60,706 nucleotides of DNA from positions 1 to 60,706 of the forward strand of contig NZ_BMWD01000036.1 in NCBI RefSeq assembly GCF_014651055.1, given 5' to 3'. The first letter of the stretch is position 1. Each line of letters starts with the position of its first letter. Origin of the DNA: Streptomyces fructofermentans (GTDB taxonomy: Bacteria > Actinomycetota > Actinomycetes > Streptomycetales > Streptomycetaceae). The translations under genes and the position numbers were made by a program. Positions 50,919 to 60,597 of this stretch are shown here, piece after piece. The notes below the pieces were generated by a model that did no database searches, had not been told where the DNA came from, and saw only the letters and a program-made list of their open reading frames with translations.

Positions 50919-50966
50919 CCCCGCCCTGGTGCGTGTTCCCCCGTACGCACCGGGGCGGGGCTTTTT
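50919..50966 (+). terminator. Rho-independent terminator after rpfA
   Basis: CCCCGCCCTGGTGCGT (50919-50934) pairs with ACGCACCGGGGCGGGG (50945-50960) with one T-G wobble, and CTTTTT follows (50961-50966). Confidence 0.92.
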
Positions 50967-51006
50967 CATGTGCACGGCAAGCACTTCAGGCCCGGTGGGC
51001 GGTTAT

Positions 51007-51035
51007 TTGTTCCCGTTGGGAACAATCTGTAGTGT
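51007..51035 (+). promoter_or_regulatory. eno promoter with overlapping operator-like dyad
   Basis: TTGTTC (51007-51012), a 17-bp spacer and TAGTGT (51030-51035). The -35 and spacer contain the perfect inverted repeat TTGTTCCC-GTT-GGGAACAA (51007-51025). A repressor bound there would block polymerase. The leader to the GTG at 51177 is about 135 nt. Confidence 0.6.
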
Positions 51036-51176
51036 CAGTTCTGTCCATGGGATGGTCGAGCGGCTGGCCGATCCCTCCCGGGCGGTTAGGCTCATGTCGC
51101 GGAGCCACCACAGTTCCGCGCGCAACCGGGCCCCACGGTCCGGTGTACCCGCATCACATCCCAGAAGGAGATGCTC

Positions 51177-52457
<1,281 letters not shown>

Positions 52458-52482
52458 GCTTCCGCCGGGCACAGCCCGTCCT

Positions 52483-52529
52483 GCGTACGTCCCCGTACTC
52501 GGTCCCGTACCGTGTGCGGGGACGTACGC
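52483..52529 (+). terminator. Hairpin between eno and divIC
   Basis: GCGTACGTCCCC (52483-52494) pairs exactly with GGGGACGTACGC (52518-52529) around a 23-nt loop. It starts 26 nt after the eno stop; being without a T-run, it may be a partial terminator. Confidence 0.7.
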
Positions 52530-52569
52530 ACGTGACGGGCGCGCATCGATCGGGGAGGCGGAGAGCCGG

Positions 52570-53046
52570 ATGACTGTGAAGGACCGGGACCGCTTCTCGA
52601 CGGCGACCAGGCTGAAGCTGCTCGGTGAGCAGACCGCCGCACGCGTCTACCGCTCCCAGACGAAGCGTCAGGCCCGCCGTTCCCGGCTGACCGGCCGGGC
52701 CGCGCTGCTCGCCCTCGTGCTGTGCTCGCTCGTCGTCGCCCTGGCCTATCCCATAAGGCAGTACGTCTCCCAGCGCGCCGAGATCGCCGACGTCGAACAG
52801 CAGCGTGAGCAGGCCCGCGAGCGGGTCGAGCAGCTGCGCGACCTCAAGGCGCGGTGGCAGGACGACGCGTACGCCGAGCAGCGCATCCGGGAGCGGCTGC
52901 ACTACGTGATGCCCGGCGAGAGCGGCTACATCGTGATCGACCCCGGCGCGGCGAAGAAGACGCGCACGGATCGGACGGCGGCCGACCGCGCCTGGTACGC
53001 CAACGTCTGGGACGGCGTCGACAAGGCCGACGCCTCCGACCAGTGA
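52570..53046 (+). CDS. divIC: Septum formation initiator (FtsB/DivIC)
   Basis: A 158-aa bitopic cell-division protein. A basic cytoplasmic head (about 1-40) is followed by one membrane segment (about 46-66, LLALVLCSLVVALAYPI), then an extracytoplasmic coiled coil (ISDVEQQREQARERVEQL-like, about 75-95) and the family tail RWQDDAYAEQRIRERLHYVMPGE. It partners FtsL/FtsQ at the septum. The ATG follows GGAGGCGGAGAG. The DUF501 and ppx genes follow closely (27 and 97 bp), an arrangement conserved in actinobacteria. Confidence 0.93.
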   Translation: MTVKDRDRFSTATRLKLLGEQTAARVYRSQTKRQARRSRLTGRAALLALVLCSLVVALAYPIRQYVSQRAEIADVEQQREQARERVEQLRDLKARWQDDAYAEQRIRERLHYVMPGESGYIVIDPGAAKKTRTDRTAADRAWYANVWDGVDKADASDQ

Positions 53047-53073
53047 ACTGACGAGAGAGACTTACGCACAGGC

Positions 53074-53595
53074 ATGGAAACGCCCCCGCCGCCCACCCCG
53101 CGCACCGAGCCGACCGACGCGGACGTCGAGGCCTTCAAGCAGCAGCTCGGACGACCGCCGCGCGGACTGCGCGCGATCGTCCACCGCTGTCCGTGCGGGC
53201 AGCCCGACGTCGTGGAGACGGCGCCCCGGCTGCCGGACGGGACACCCTTCCCCACGACGTACTACCTGACGTGCCCGCGGGCCGCCTCGGCGATCGGCAC
53301 GCTGGAGGCGAACGGCGTCATGAAGGAGATGACGGACCGTCTCGCCACGGACCCCGAACTGGCCGCCGCCTACCGCGCGGCCCACGAGGACTACATCGCC
53401 CGCCGTGACGCCATCGAGGTCCTCGCGGGCTTCCCGAGCGCGGGCGGCATGCCGGACCGCGTGAAGTGCCTGCACGTGCTGGTGGCGCACTCCCTGGTGG
53501 CGGGGCCCGGAGTCAACCCGCTGGGCGACGAGGCCGTCGCGATGCTTCCGGAGTGGTGGCGCAAGGGCGCGTGCGTGGTCCCCGCCGAGGCGTGA
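53074..53595 (+). CDS. DUF501 protein
   Basis: A 173-aa cytoplasmic protein of the actinobacterial DUF501 family, function unknown. Seen are VHRCPCGQPDVVETAPRLPD with a Cys-x-Cys, YYLTCPR, and NRVKCLHVLVAHSLVAGPGVNPLGDE-like sequence (here DRVKCLHVLVAHSLVAGPG). The clustered Cys and His could bind a metal. It is always near divIC and ppx, suggesting a role in wall or division control, but no direct evidence is present. The ATG at 53074 lies 27 nt after divIC. Confidence 0.93.
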   Translation: METPPPPTPRTEPTDADVEAFKQQLGRPPRGLRAIVHRCPCGQPDVVETAPRLPDGTPFPTTYYLTCPRAASAIGTLEANGVMKEMTDRLATDPELAAAYRAAHEDYIARRDAIEVLAGFPSAGGMPDRVKCLHVLVAHSLVAGPGVNPLGDEAVAMLPEWWRKGACVVPAEA

Positions 53596-53692
53596 CCCCG
53601 CCGCAGTCCGCCCTCCCGCCCCGATCCGGCGGGGAGGCGGCCGGGCGCACCAGGACCGCACCGGAACCGACCGCAACAGGAGACCCCAGCCC

Positions 53693-54634
53693 ATGACTCG
53701 CGTCGCCGCCATCGACTGCGGTACCAACTCGATCCGCCTCCTCGTCGCGGACGCGGACCCCGCGACCGGTGAACTCGTCGACCTGGACCGGCGGATGACG
53801 ATCGTCCGGCTCGGCCAGGGCGTCGACCGGACGGGCCGCCTGGCCCCCGACGCGCTGGAGCGCACCTTCGCGGCCTGCCGCGAGTACGCCCGCGCCGTCA
53901 AGGACCACGGCGCCGAGCGGCTGCGCTTCGTGGCGACCTCGGCCTCCCGGGACGCGGAGAACCCCGACGAGTTCGTACGCGGCGTGCTGGACATCCTGGG
54001 TGTCGAGCCGGAGGTCATCTCGGGGGACCAGGAGGCCGAGTTCTCGTTCACGGGCGCCACCAGGGAGCTGACGGGCCGTGACGACCTGGACAGGCCGTAC
54101 CTCGTGGTGGACATCGGCGGCGGCTCCACCGAGTTCGTGGTCGGCGACGACCGCGTGCGGGCGGCGCGCTCGGTGGACATCGGCTGCGTGCGGATGACCG
54201 AGCGTCACCTGGTCCGCGACGGGGCGGTCACCGACCCGCCGACCGGGGAGCAGGTCGCCGCGATCCGTGCCGACATCGAGGCGGCCCTGGACCTGGCCGA
54301 GCGGTCCGTGCCGCTGCGCGAGGCACGCACTCTGGTCGGCCTCGCAGGCTCGGTCACCACGATCGCCGCCATCGCCCAGGACCTTCCCGCGTACGACTCC
54401 GAGGCCATCCACCACTCCAGGGTCTCCGTCGACCGGGTCCGGGAGATCACCGGGCGGCTGCTCTCCTCGACCCACGCCGAGCGGGCCGCGATCCCCTCGA
54501 TGCACCCGGGCCGTGTCGACGTGATCGGCGCCGGAGCCCTCGTACTGCTCGCGATCATGGAGCGGACCGGGGCGGCGGAGGTCGTTGTGAGCGAGCACGA
54601 CATCCTGGACGGGATCGCCTGGTCGGTGGCGTAG
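53693..54634 (+). CDS. ppx: Ppx/GppA family exopolyphosphatase
   Basis: A 313-aa member of the sugar-kinase/Hsp70 fold. The N-terminal phosphate loop is AIDCGTNSIRLLVAD; the second is VVDIGGGSTEFVVG, and catalytic acidic residues include the Glu in FVATSASRDAEN region and EAEFSFTGA. It hydrolyses polyphosphate or pppGpp; which cannot be told. It is the short two-domain form usual in actinobacteria. The ATG follows AGGAG. Likely co-transcribed with DUF501. Confidence 0.93.
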   Translation: MTRVAAIDCGTNSIRLLVADADPATGELVDLDRRMTIVRLGQGVDRTGRLAPDALERTFAACREYARAVKDHGAERLRFVATSASRDAENPDEFVRGVLDILGVEPEVISGDQEAEFSFTGATRELTGRDDLDRPYLVVDIGGGSTEFVVGDDRVRAARSVDIGCVRMTERHLVRDGAVTDPPTGEQVAAIRADIEAALDLAERSVPLREARTLVGLAGSVTTIAAIAQDLPAYDSEAIHHSRVSVDRVREITGRLLSSTHAERAAIPSMHPGRVDVIGAGALVLLAIMERTGAAEVVVSEHDILDGIAWSVA

Positions 54635-54765
54635 GCGCGGCCGTGGAAACGGCCCCGCGGTGCCGTCCGGCACGGGACGGGCACCCCCCTCGGATTACCG
54701 GCTGGTAGCCTCGGCTGAGCAGGTCGGACAACGTTTGAGCGTGCCCGAAGGGCCGATCGGGGGGC

Positions 54766-54786
54766 TTCCGCGAGTCCCCCGCGGAA
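54766..54786 (+). terminator. Small hairpin after ppx
   Basis: TTCCGCG (54766-54772) pairs with CGCGGAA (54780-54786) over a 7-nt loop, about 130 nt after the ppx stop and 5 bp before the Rex-type site. It is followed by AACT rather than a T-run, so termination is weakly supported. Confidence 0.4.
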
Positions 54787-54790
54787 AACT

Positions 54791-54808
54791 TCGTGAAGTT
54801 CTTCACAA
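54791..54808. promoter_or_regulatory. Rex-type operator upstream of ndh
   Basis: TCGTGAAGTTCTTCACAA has perfect GTGAA/TTCAC arms with the 4-bp spacing of the Rex consensus (TGTGAA-N4-TTCACA). Rex represses respiratory genes at low NADH/NAD+ ratio and releases when NADH rises. The downstream gene, at 55117, encodes an NADH dehydrogenase. The 310-bp distance implies a long leader or a second promoter; the rest of the 482-bp gap holds TTGACA-like and GC-rich sequence with no gene recognised. Confidence 0.82.
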
Positions 54809-55116
54809 GAGAATGGGCCCTGTTGGGCGAGGTTTTTCCTCCAGTAGGCCTTCCGGGGCCCCCAGGGGGGTCCAGGCCATGATCAACAGGGTGTTCCGGC
54901 GGTGTTGCGGCCCTGTGAAGCCGGGGGGTGGTCCAGGGGGCTCCAGGGTCCGGAGTGGCAGCTCACGCGGCATTGACAACGGTCCGCGGTACGCGCTGGT
55001 TCCCCCGCCCGGGCATGACCTGGGTCACGCGAGCGGCGCAGTGTAGCAGAGGGCTCGGGCAAGCTTGTGAAGGGGCGCACGAGCGACCCCCCTGGAGCGG
55101 GTGGATACTCGATGGC

Positions 55117-56502
55117 ATGAGCACCACGGAGCGTCCCAGGATCCTCGTAGTAGGCGGTGGGTACGTAGGCCTGTACGCAGCTCGGCGCATCCTCAAGAAG
55201 ATGCGCTACGGCGAGGCGACCGTCACGGTCGTCGACCCCCGGTCGTACATGACCTACCAGCCCTTCCTCCCCGAAGCAGCCGCCGGCAGCATCTCCCCGC
55301 GGCACGTCGTCGTCCCACTGCGACGCGTGCTGCCCAAGGCGGAGGTCCTCACCGGCCGGGTCACCACCATCGACCAGGACCGCAAGGTCGCCACGATCGC
55401 CCCCCTCGTGGGTGAGGCGTACGAGCTGCCTTTCGACTACCTCGTCATCGCGATGGGCGCGGTCTCGCGCACCTTCCCGATCCCCGGCCTCGCCGAGCAG
55501 GGCATCGGCATGAAGGGCATCGAGGAGGCCATCGGCCTGCGCAACCACGTCCTCGAGCAGCTGGACAAGGCCGACTCCACGACGGACGAGGAGGTCCGCC
55601 GCAAGGCGTTGACCTTCGTCTTCGTGGGCGGGGGCTTCGCGGGCGCGGAGACCATCGGTGAGGTGGAGGACATGGCCCGCGACGCGGCCAAGTACTACAC
55701 CAGCGTGTCCCGCGACGACATGCGCTTCATCCTCGTCGACGCCGCGGACAAGATCCTTCCCGAGGTCGGCCCGAAGCTGGGCCAGTACGGCAAGGAGCAC
55801 CTGGAGGGCCGCGGGGTCGAGGTCTACCTCTCCACCTCCATGGACTCCTGCGTCGACGGCCACGTGGTGCTGAAGAACGGCCTCGAGGTCGACTCCAACA
55901 CCATCGTGTGGACGGCCGGCGTCAAGCCGAACCCGGCGCTCTCCCGCTTCGGCCTGCCGCTCGGCCCCCGGGGCCACGTGGACACGCAGGCGACGCTCCA
56001 GGTGCAGGGCACGGACTACATCTGGGCCGCCGGCGACAACGCCCAGGTGCCGGACCTCGTCGGGCGCAAGGCCGGCAACGAGAACGCCTGGTGCCCGCCG
56101 AACGCGCAGCACGCGCTGCGCCAGGCGCGGGTCCTCGGCGACAACGTGATCTCCGGCCTGCGGGGCTTCCCGCAGAAGGAGTACTCGCACGCCAACAAGG
56201 GCGCGGTCGCGGGACTCGGCCTGCACAAGGGCGTCGCGATGATCGTCATGGGCAAGATGAAGATCAAGCTCAAGGGCCGCCTCGCCTGGTACATGCACCG
56301 CGGCTACCACGGCATGGCGATGCCGACCTGGAACCGCAAGATCCGTGTCTTCGCGGACTGGACGCTCGCCATGTTCCTCAAGCGCGAGGTCGTCTCCCTC
56401 GGCGCCATGGAGACTCCCCGCGAGGAGTTCTACGAGGCCGCCAAGCCGGCGCCGGCGCCCGCCGCCGTCGCCAAGACGGAGGAGAAGGCCAAGGCCTCCT
56501 GA
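55117..56502 (+). CDS. ndh: Type II NADH dehydrogenase (non-proton-pumping)
   Basis: Membrane-associated flavoprotein of 461 aa that oxidises NADH and reduces menaquinone without pumping protons. The FAD motif is ILVVGGGYVGLYAA; the NAD motif VFVGGGFAGAE; quinone-site neighbours are AAGDNAQVPD and PPNAQHALRQA. The C-terminal part (RKIRVFADWTLAMFLKRE) is the amphipathic membrane anchor. An Ala/Lys/Pro tail ends it. The ATG at 55117 is chosen by homology start; the ribosome-binding site (GGAGCGGG) is imperfectly spaced. The Rex-type site lies 310 bp upstream. Confidence 0.96.
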   Translation: MSTTERPRILVVGGGYVGLYAARRILKKMRYGEATVTVVDPRSYMTYQPFLPEAAAGSISPRHVVVPLRRVLPKAEVLTGRVTTIDQDRKVATIAPLVGEAYELPFDYLVIAMGAVSRTFPIPGLAEQGIGMKGIEEAIGLRNHVLEQLDKADSTTDEEVRRKALTFVFVGGGFAGAETIGEVEDMARDAAKYYTSVSRDDMRFILVDAADKILPEVGPKLGQYGKEHLEGRGVEVYLSTSMDSCVDGHVVLKNGLEVDSNTIVWTAGVKPNPALSRFGLPLGPRGHVDTQATLQVQGTDYIWAAGDNAQVPDLVGRKAGNENAWCPPNAQHALRQARVLGDNVISGLRGFPQKEYSHANKGAVAGLGLHKGVAMIVMGKMKIKLKGRLAWYMHRGYHGMAMPTWNRKIRVFADWTLAMFLKREVVSLGAMETPREEFYEAAKPAPAPAAVAKTEEKAKAS

Positions 56503-56522
56503 CCCCCGGGTCACCGTTCGTC

Positions 56523-56566
56523 CCGAAGGGGCTTCCCGCCATCCGTGGTGCGGGGAGCCCCTTCGG
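56523..56566 (+). terminator. Terminator after ndh
   Basis: CCGAAGGGGCTTCCCGC (56523-56539) pairs with GCGGGGAGCCCCTTCGG (56550-56566) with one wobble/mismatch and a 10-nt loop, 20 nt after the ndh stop. Confidence 0.85.
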
Positions 56567-56706
56567 CGTTCCCGGACGGGCGGGCGGCACCCGGAGAGGA
56601 ATCGTTTTGCCCAGACATGACGGTCTGCCGGGACTGCGCATCGGGCGCGTTGGTGTTTACGTGGTGCTGGAGTCTGTGGGAACCCGTCATCACGGAGGTG
56701 TGCGGC

Positions 56707-57996
56707 ATGCAGGACGCGGCGCTGCGGCTGAAGGCGCTGATGGAGCAGTTGCTGGGAGCACCGCTCCCGGTACGGATTCGCGCCTGGGACGGCTCGGAGG
56801 CAGGACCGCCGGAGGCTCCCGTACTCGTCGTACGGAACCGCCGGGCCCTGCGCCGACTGCTGTGGAGACCGGGGGAGTTGGGGCTGGCCCGGGCCTGGGT
56901 CTCGGGCGACCTGGCGGTGGACGGCGATCTGTACGCCGTCCTGGACATGGTCGCCGGGCTGGTGTGGGAGCGCGGCGAGGACGCCAGGACCCTGCGCGGG
57001 GCGCTGGCGGACCGCGAGGTACGGGCCGCCGTGCGCGGGCTGGTGCGGATGGCGGGACCGCCGCTGCCGCCCGCCCCGCCCCGCGAGGAGGTCCGCAGGC
57101 GCACCCATCTGCACACCAGGCGCAGCGACAGACGGGCGATCAGCCACCACTACGACGTCGGCAACGACTTCTACGAGCTGGTCCTCGGACCGTCCATGGT
57201 CTACTCGTGCGCCTACTGGCAGTCCCCGGAGTCCACTCTGGAGGAGGCGCAGGGCGACAAGCTGGAACTGATCGCCCGCAAGCTGGACCTGAAGCCGGGC
57301 ACGAGGCTGCTCGACGTCGGCTGCGGCTGGGGCTCCATGGCCATCCACGCCGCGCGCGAGCACGGTGCGAGCGTCGTCGGGGTCACGCTGTCGCAGGAGC
57401 AGGCCGCGTACGCCCGCAAGCGCGTCGCGGACGAGGGACTCACCGACCGGGTGGAGATCCGCGTCCAGGACTACCGCGACGTCGGTGACGGACCGTACGA
57501 CGCGATCTCGTCCATCGGCATGGCGGAGCACGTCGGCAGCGAACGCTACCTGGCGTACGCCCGGGCGCTGTTCGCGCTGCTGCGGCCGGGCGGAAGGCTC
57601 CTGAACCACCAGATCGGGCGCCGCCCCCGGCGCGACGAGTCGGCGTACGAGATCGACGAGTTCATCGACGCGTACGTCTTCCCCGACGGTGAGCTGGCGC
57701 CGGTCGGCAGGACCGTGAGCCAGCTGGAGACCGCCGGGTTCGAGGTCCGCGACGTCGAGTCGATCCGCGAGCACTACGGGCTCACCCTGCGCCACTGGGT
57801 CGCCAACCTGGAGGCGGGCTGGCCCGAGGCGGTCCGGCTCACCAGCCCCGGCCGGGCCCGCGTCTGGCGCCTCTACATGGCCGCCTCCGCGCTCGCCTTC
57901 GAGCGCAACCGCATCGGGGTCGACCAGGTGCTGGCGGTGCGGACACCCGACTCGGGGGCGTCCGGGATGCCGCTGCGGGCCCGCACCTGGAACTGA
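56707..57996 (+). CDS. cfa: Cyclopropane-fatty-acyl-phospholipid synthase
   Basis: SAM-dependent methylene transferase of 429 aa that adds a cyclopropane or methyl to unsaturated phospholipid acyl chains in the membrane. Motifs are ISHHYDVGNDFYELVLG, YSCAYW (shared with Cfa), SAM site LDVGCGWGSMA, and SIGMAEHVG with the ring-closing Glu/His. An N-terminal lipid-binding region (about 1-130) is present. The ATG at 56707 follows GGAGG; earlier in-frame starts lie in the hairpin region. The enzyme acts on products of desaturases like the one at 3906. Confidence 0.95.
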   Translation: MQDAALRLKALMEQLLGAPLPVRIRAWDGSEAGPPEAPVLVVRNRRALRRLLWRPGELGLARAWVSGDLAVDGDLYAVLDMVAGLVWERGEDARTLRGALADREVRAAVRGLVRMAGPPLPPAPPREEVRRRTHLHTRRSDRRAISHHYDVGNDFYELVLGPSMVYSCAYWQSPESTLEEAQGDKLELIARKLDLKPGTRLLDVGCGWGSMAIHAAREHGASVVGVTLSQEQAAYARKRVADEGLTDRVEIRVQDYRDVGDGPYDAISSIGMAEHVGSERYLAYARALFALLRPGGRLLNHQIGRRPRRDESAYEIDEFIDAYVFPDGELAPVGRTVSQLETAGFEVRDVESIREHYGLTLRHWVANLEAGWPEAVRLTSPGRARVWRLYMAASALAFERNRIGVDQVLAVRTPDSGASGMPLRARTWN

Positions 57997-58008
57997 GGGC
58001 CCGCCCGC

Positions 58009-58044
58009 CCGCCGGGCCCGCCTCGCGCGAGGCGGGCCCGGCGG
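58009..58044. terminator. Bidirectional terminator between cfa and an ABC permease
   Basis: A perfect 36-bp palindrome: CCGCCGGGCCCGCCTCGC (58009-58026) followed by its complement (58027-58044), with 12 nt to the cfa stop and 7 bp to the leftward permease stop. Confidence 0.88.
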
Positions 58045-58051
58045 ACGGCGG

Positions 58052-60589
58052 TCACTCGGACTTGATCGCCGCGAGCATGTTCAGGCGGGCGGCCCGGCGC
58101 GCCGGCCACAGGGCCGCCAGGATCCCGACGGCCGCGGCCAGCAGCAGGAAGACGCCCAGCCGGTCCCAGGGCAGGACCAGCTCGTACGTCGCCATGCGGC
58201 CCGCCAGCAGCTCACCGGCGGCCCAGCCGAAGAACACGCCCAGGCCCACGCCGAGCACGCCGCCGAAGAGCGAGATCACCAGGGACTCCAGCCGGACCAT
58301 CCGCTTGACGCCCCTGCGCTCCAGGCCGATCGCGCGGAGCATGCCGATCTCCTGCGAACGCTCGAAGACGGACATGGCCAGGGTGTTGATGACACCGAGG
58401 ACGGCCACGACGACGGCCATCGCCAGCAGGCCGTACAGCATGTTCAGCATCAGCGTGAACATCTGCGCGATGTCGTCGGAGACGTCCTGCTTGTCCTGGA
58501 CCTTGACGGCCGGGTTGTCGCCGAGCGCCTTCTCCAGCCGGTCCTTCATCGCGTCGGACGGGCCGCCGGCGGTCTTCAGCATGACCTGCATGTCGGCCGG
58601 GTCCGTGCGGTCCGCCCGGTGCGGGTCGAGGGTCGCGGTGTCGACCATGATGCCGCGGATCAGCTCGTTGCCCTCGTAGACGCCGGCGACCGTCAGTCGC
58701 TGCCTGGCGCCGTCCTCGTACGAGACCGTGAACCGCGAGCCGGCCTTCCAGCCGAAGTCCCGCGCGGTGTCCTCGTCGACGACGACCCGCTTGCCGCCGA
58801 CCTCGAAGGAGCCGTCCGACACCGGCAGGTCCGTCAGGGCGCCGATCGCGGAGCCCGTGACTCCGGTCAGGAACTCGGTCCGCCCGTCGATGCGGGACGG
58901 GGCGTTGCGCAGCGGACTCGTGGCGGTGACCCCGTCGACCTTCGCGAGCTTCCTGCCGACGTCGGGGGAGAGGGAGTTCATGTTCGCCATCGACACGACG
59001 TAGTCGGCCTTCAGCGCGGAGGTCGCCATCTTGTCGATGGACTTCTGGAGGCTGCCCGCCATGACCGTCATGCCGGTGATCAGGGTCAGGCCGATCATGA
59101 GGGCGGACGCCGTGGCGGCGGTGCGGCGCGGGTTGCGCACCGAGTTCTGGCGGGCGAGCCTGCCCGAGACGCCGAACACGCGCAGCACGGGGGCCGCCGC
59201 CGCGATCAGCGGGCGGGAGAGCAGTGGCGTGAGCACGAAGACGCCGATGATCAGCAGGACCGCGCCGAGGCCCATCGGGGCCTGGCCGTCCGAGCCGTCC
59301 ATCGTGGTGGCGTGGAGCACCACGGCGACACCGGCCGCCGCGAACAGGGCGCCGAGCGTGTTGCGCAGCACCAGGGACTTCGTCGTCGCCTGCGCGTGCA
59401 CGCTGCTCATCGCGGCGACTGGCGGGATCTTCGCCGCGCGGCGGCCCGGGAGCCAGGCGGCGAGCATCGTGACCAGGATGCCGACCGCGAAGGACGTGGC
59501 GACCGTGCCGGGCGAGACGACCAGCGGACCGGCCGGTACCGCGGCGTCCAGCGTGCCCATGAGGGCGCGCAGGCCCGCGCCGATGCCGATGCCGGCGAGC
59601 AGGCCGGTCACCGCGGCGACCGTGCCGACGACGAACGCCTCCAGGAGCACCGAGCGGGTGACCTGCCTGCGGGAGGCGCCCACCGCGCGCAGCAGGGCGA
59701 GTTCCTTCGTGCGCTGGGCGACGAGCATGGTGAAGGTGTTGGCGATGATGAACGTGCCGACGAACAGGGCGATGCCCGCGAAGACCAGGAGACCGGTCTT
59801 GAGGCCGCTCATCGACGACTCGATCATGGCGGCCTGGTCGTCGGCGAGCTGACGGCCCGTCGTGGTCGTGACGGTGTCCTTGGGGAGCGTCCTGTCGAGG
59901 TTCGCCCGCAGGGCGGTCTGGCTGGTGCCGGGGGCCGCCTCGACGTCGATCTCGTCGAACGCGCCCGGCTTGTGGAAGAGCCGCTGCGCGGTGGCCGTGT
60001 CGAAGAGGGCGAGGCTGCCGCCCGCGGCGACGTTGCCGTCGTCCGTGCGGAAGATCGCGGTGATGGTGGGTTCGAGCACCGGGCCGTCGATCGACAGCCG
60101 TACGGTGTCGCCGACCCTGTAGCCGGCGCGCTTCGCGGTCTCGGAGTCCAGGGCGATCTCGTCCGCGCCGCTGGGGGCTCTGCCGGTGGTGAGCGGGTAG
60201 CGGGGGTCCTTGTCGCCCCAGTAGTTGCCGCCCTGCGACTGGAAGCCGCCGCCGATGAGCTTGCCGTCCTTGCCGGCTATGGCGGTGAAGCCGTTCACGA
60301 CGCCCGTGGCGGACTCGGCTCCGGGGGTCCTCGCCGCCTTGTCGAGGATCTCCCGGGTGAGTTCGGGCTCCTCGCCCAGGCGGTCGCCCTCGGCCTCGCG
60401 GTAGTCCGGGCGGACGGCCACGTCGACCTGGTCGAAGCCCTTCGCGGAGCTCTTCTGGTACGCGTCCGAGATGGTGTTGGTGAAGACCAGGGTGCCGGAC
60501 ACGAACGCGACACCCAGCATCACGGCGAGCACGGTCATCAGCAGCCTGGCTTTGTGCGCCAGCACGTTGCGCAGGGCGGTACGGAGCAT
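58052..60589 (-). CDS. ABC transporter permease, FtsX/MacB-like, duplicated
   Basis: Membrane permease of 845 aa made of two FtsX modules, similar in plan to the rightward permease at 26563. An N-terminal helix and a large extracytoplasmic domain precede a bundle with VAQRTKELALLRAVGASRRQ (about 285-305). A second bundle has ERSQEIGMLRAIGLERRGVK near residue 750. No ATPase gene is in the window; it should lie beyond 60706, upstream on the same strand. The ATG at 60589 is preceded by G-rich repeats. The substrate is unknown; FtsX-type exporters handle peptides or lipids. Confidence 0.94.
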   Translation of the reverse strand: MLRTALRNVLAHKARLLMTVLAVMLGVAFVSGTLVFTNTISDAYQKSSAKGFDQVDVAVRPDYREAEGDRLGEEPELTREILDKAARTPGAESATGVVNGFTAIAGKDGKLIGGGFQSQGGNYWGDKDPRYPLTTGRAPSGADEIALDSETAKRAGYRVGDTVRLSIDGPVLEPTITAIFRTDDGNVAAGGSLALFDTATAQRLFHKPGAFDEIDVEAAPGTSQTALRANLDRTLPKDTVTTTTGRQLADDQAAMIESSMSGLKTGLLVFAGIALFVGTFIIANTFTMLVAQRTKELALLRAVGASRRQVTRSVLLEAFVVGTVAAVTGLLAGIGIGAGLRALMGTLDAAVPAGPLVVSPGTVATSFAVGILVTMLAAWLPGRRAAKIPPVAAMSSVHAQATTKSLVLRNTLGALFAAAGVAVVLHATTMDGSDGQAPMGLGAVLLIIGVFVLTPLLSRPLIAAAAPVLRVFGVSGRLARQNSVRNPRRTAATASALMIGLTLITGMTVMAGSLQKSIDKMATSALKADYVVSMANMNSLSPDVGRKLAKVDGVTATSPLRNAPSRIDGRTEFLTGVTGSAIGALTDLPVSDGSFEVGGKRVVVDEDTARDFGWKAGSRFTVSYEDGARQRLTVAGVYEGNELIRGIMVDTATLDPHRADRTDPADMQVMLKTAGGPSDAMKDRLEKALGDNPAVKVQDKQDVSDDIAQMFTLMLNMLYGLLAMAVVVAVLGVINTLAMSVFERSQEIGMLRAIGLERRGVKRMVRLESLVISLFGGVLGVGLGVFFGWAAGELLAGRMATYELVLPWDRLGVFLLLAAAVGILAALWPARRAARLNMLAAIKSE

Positions 60590-60597
60590 TGTCTTCT

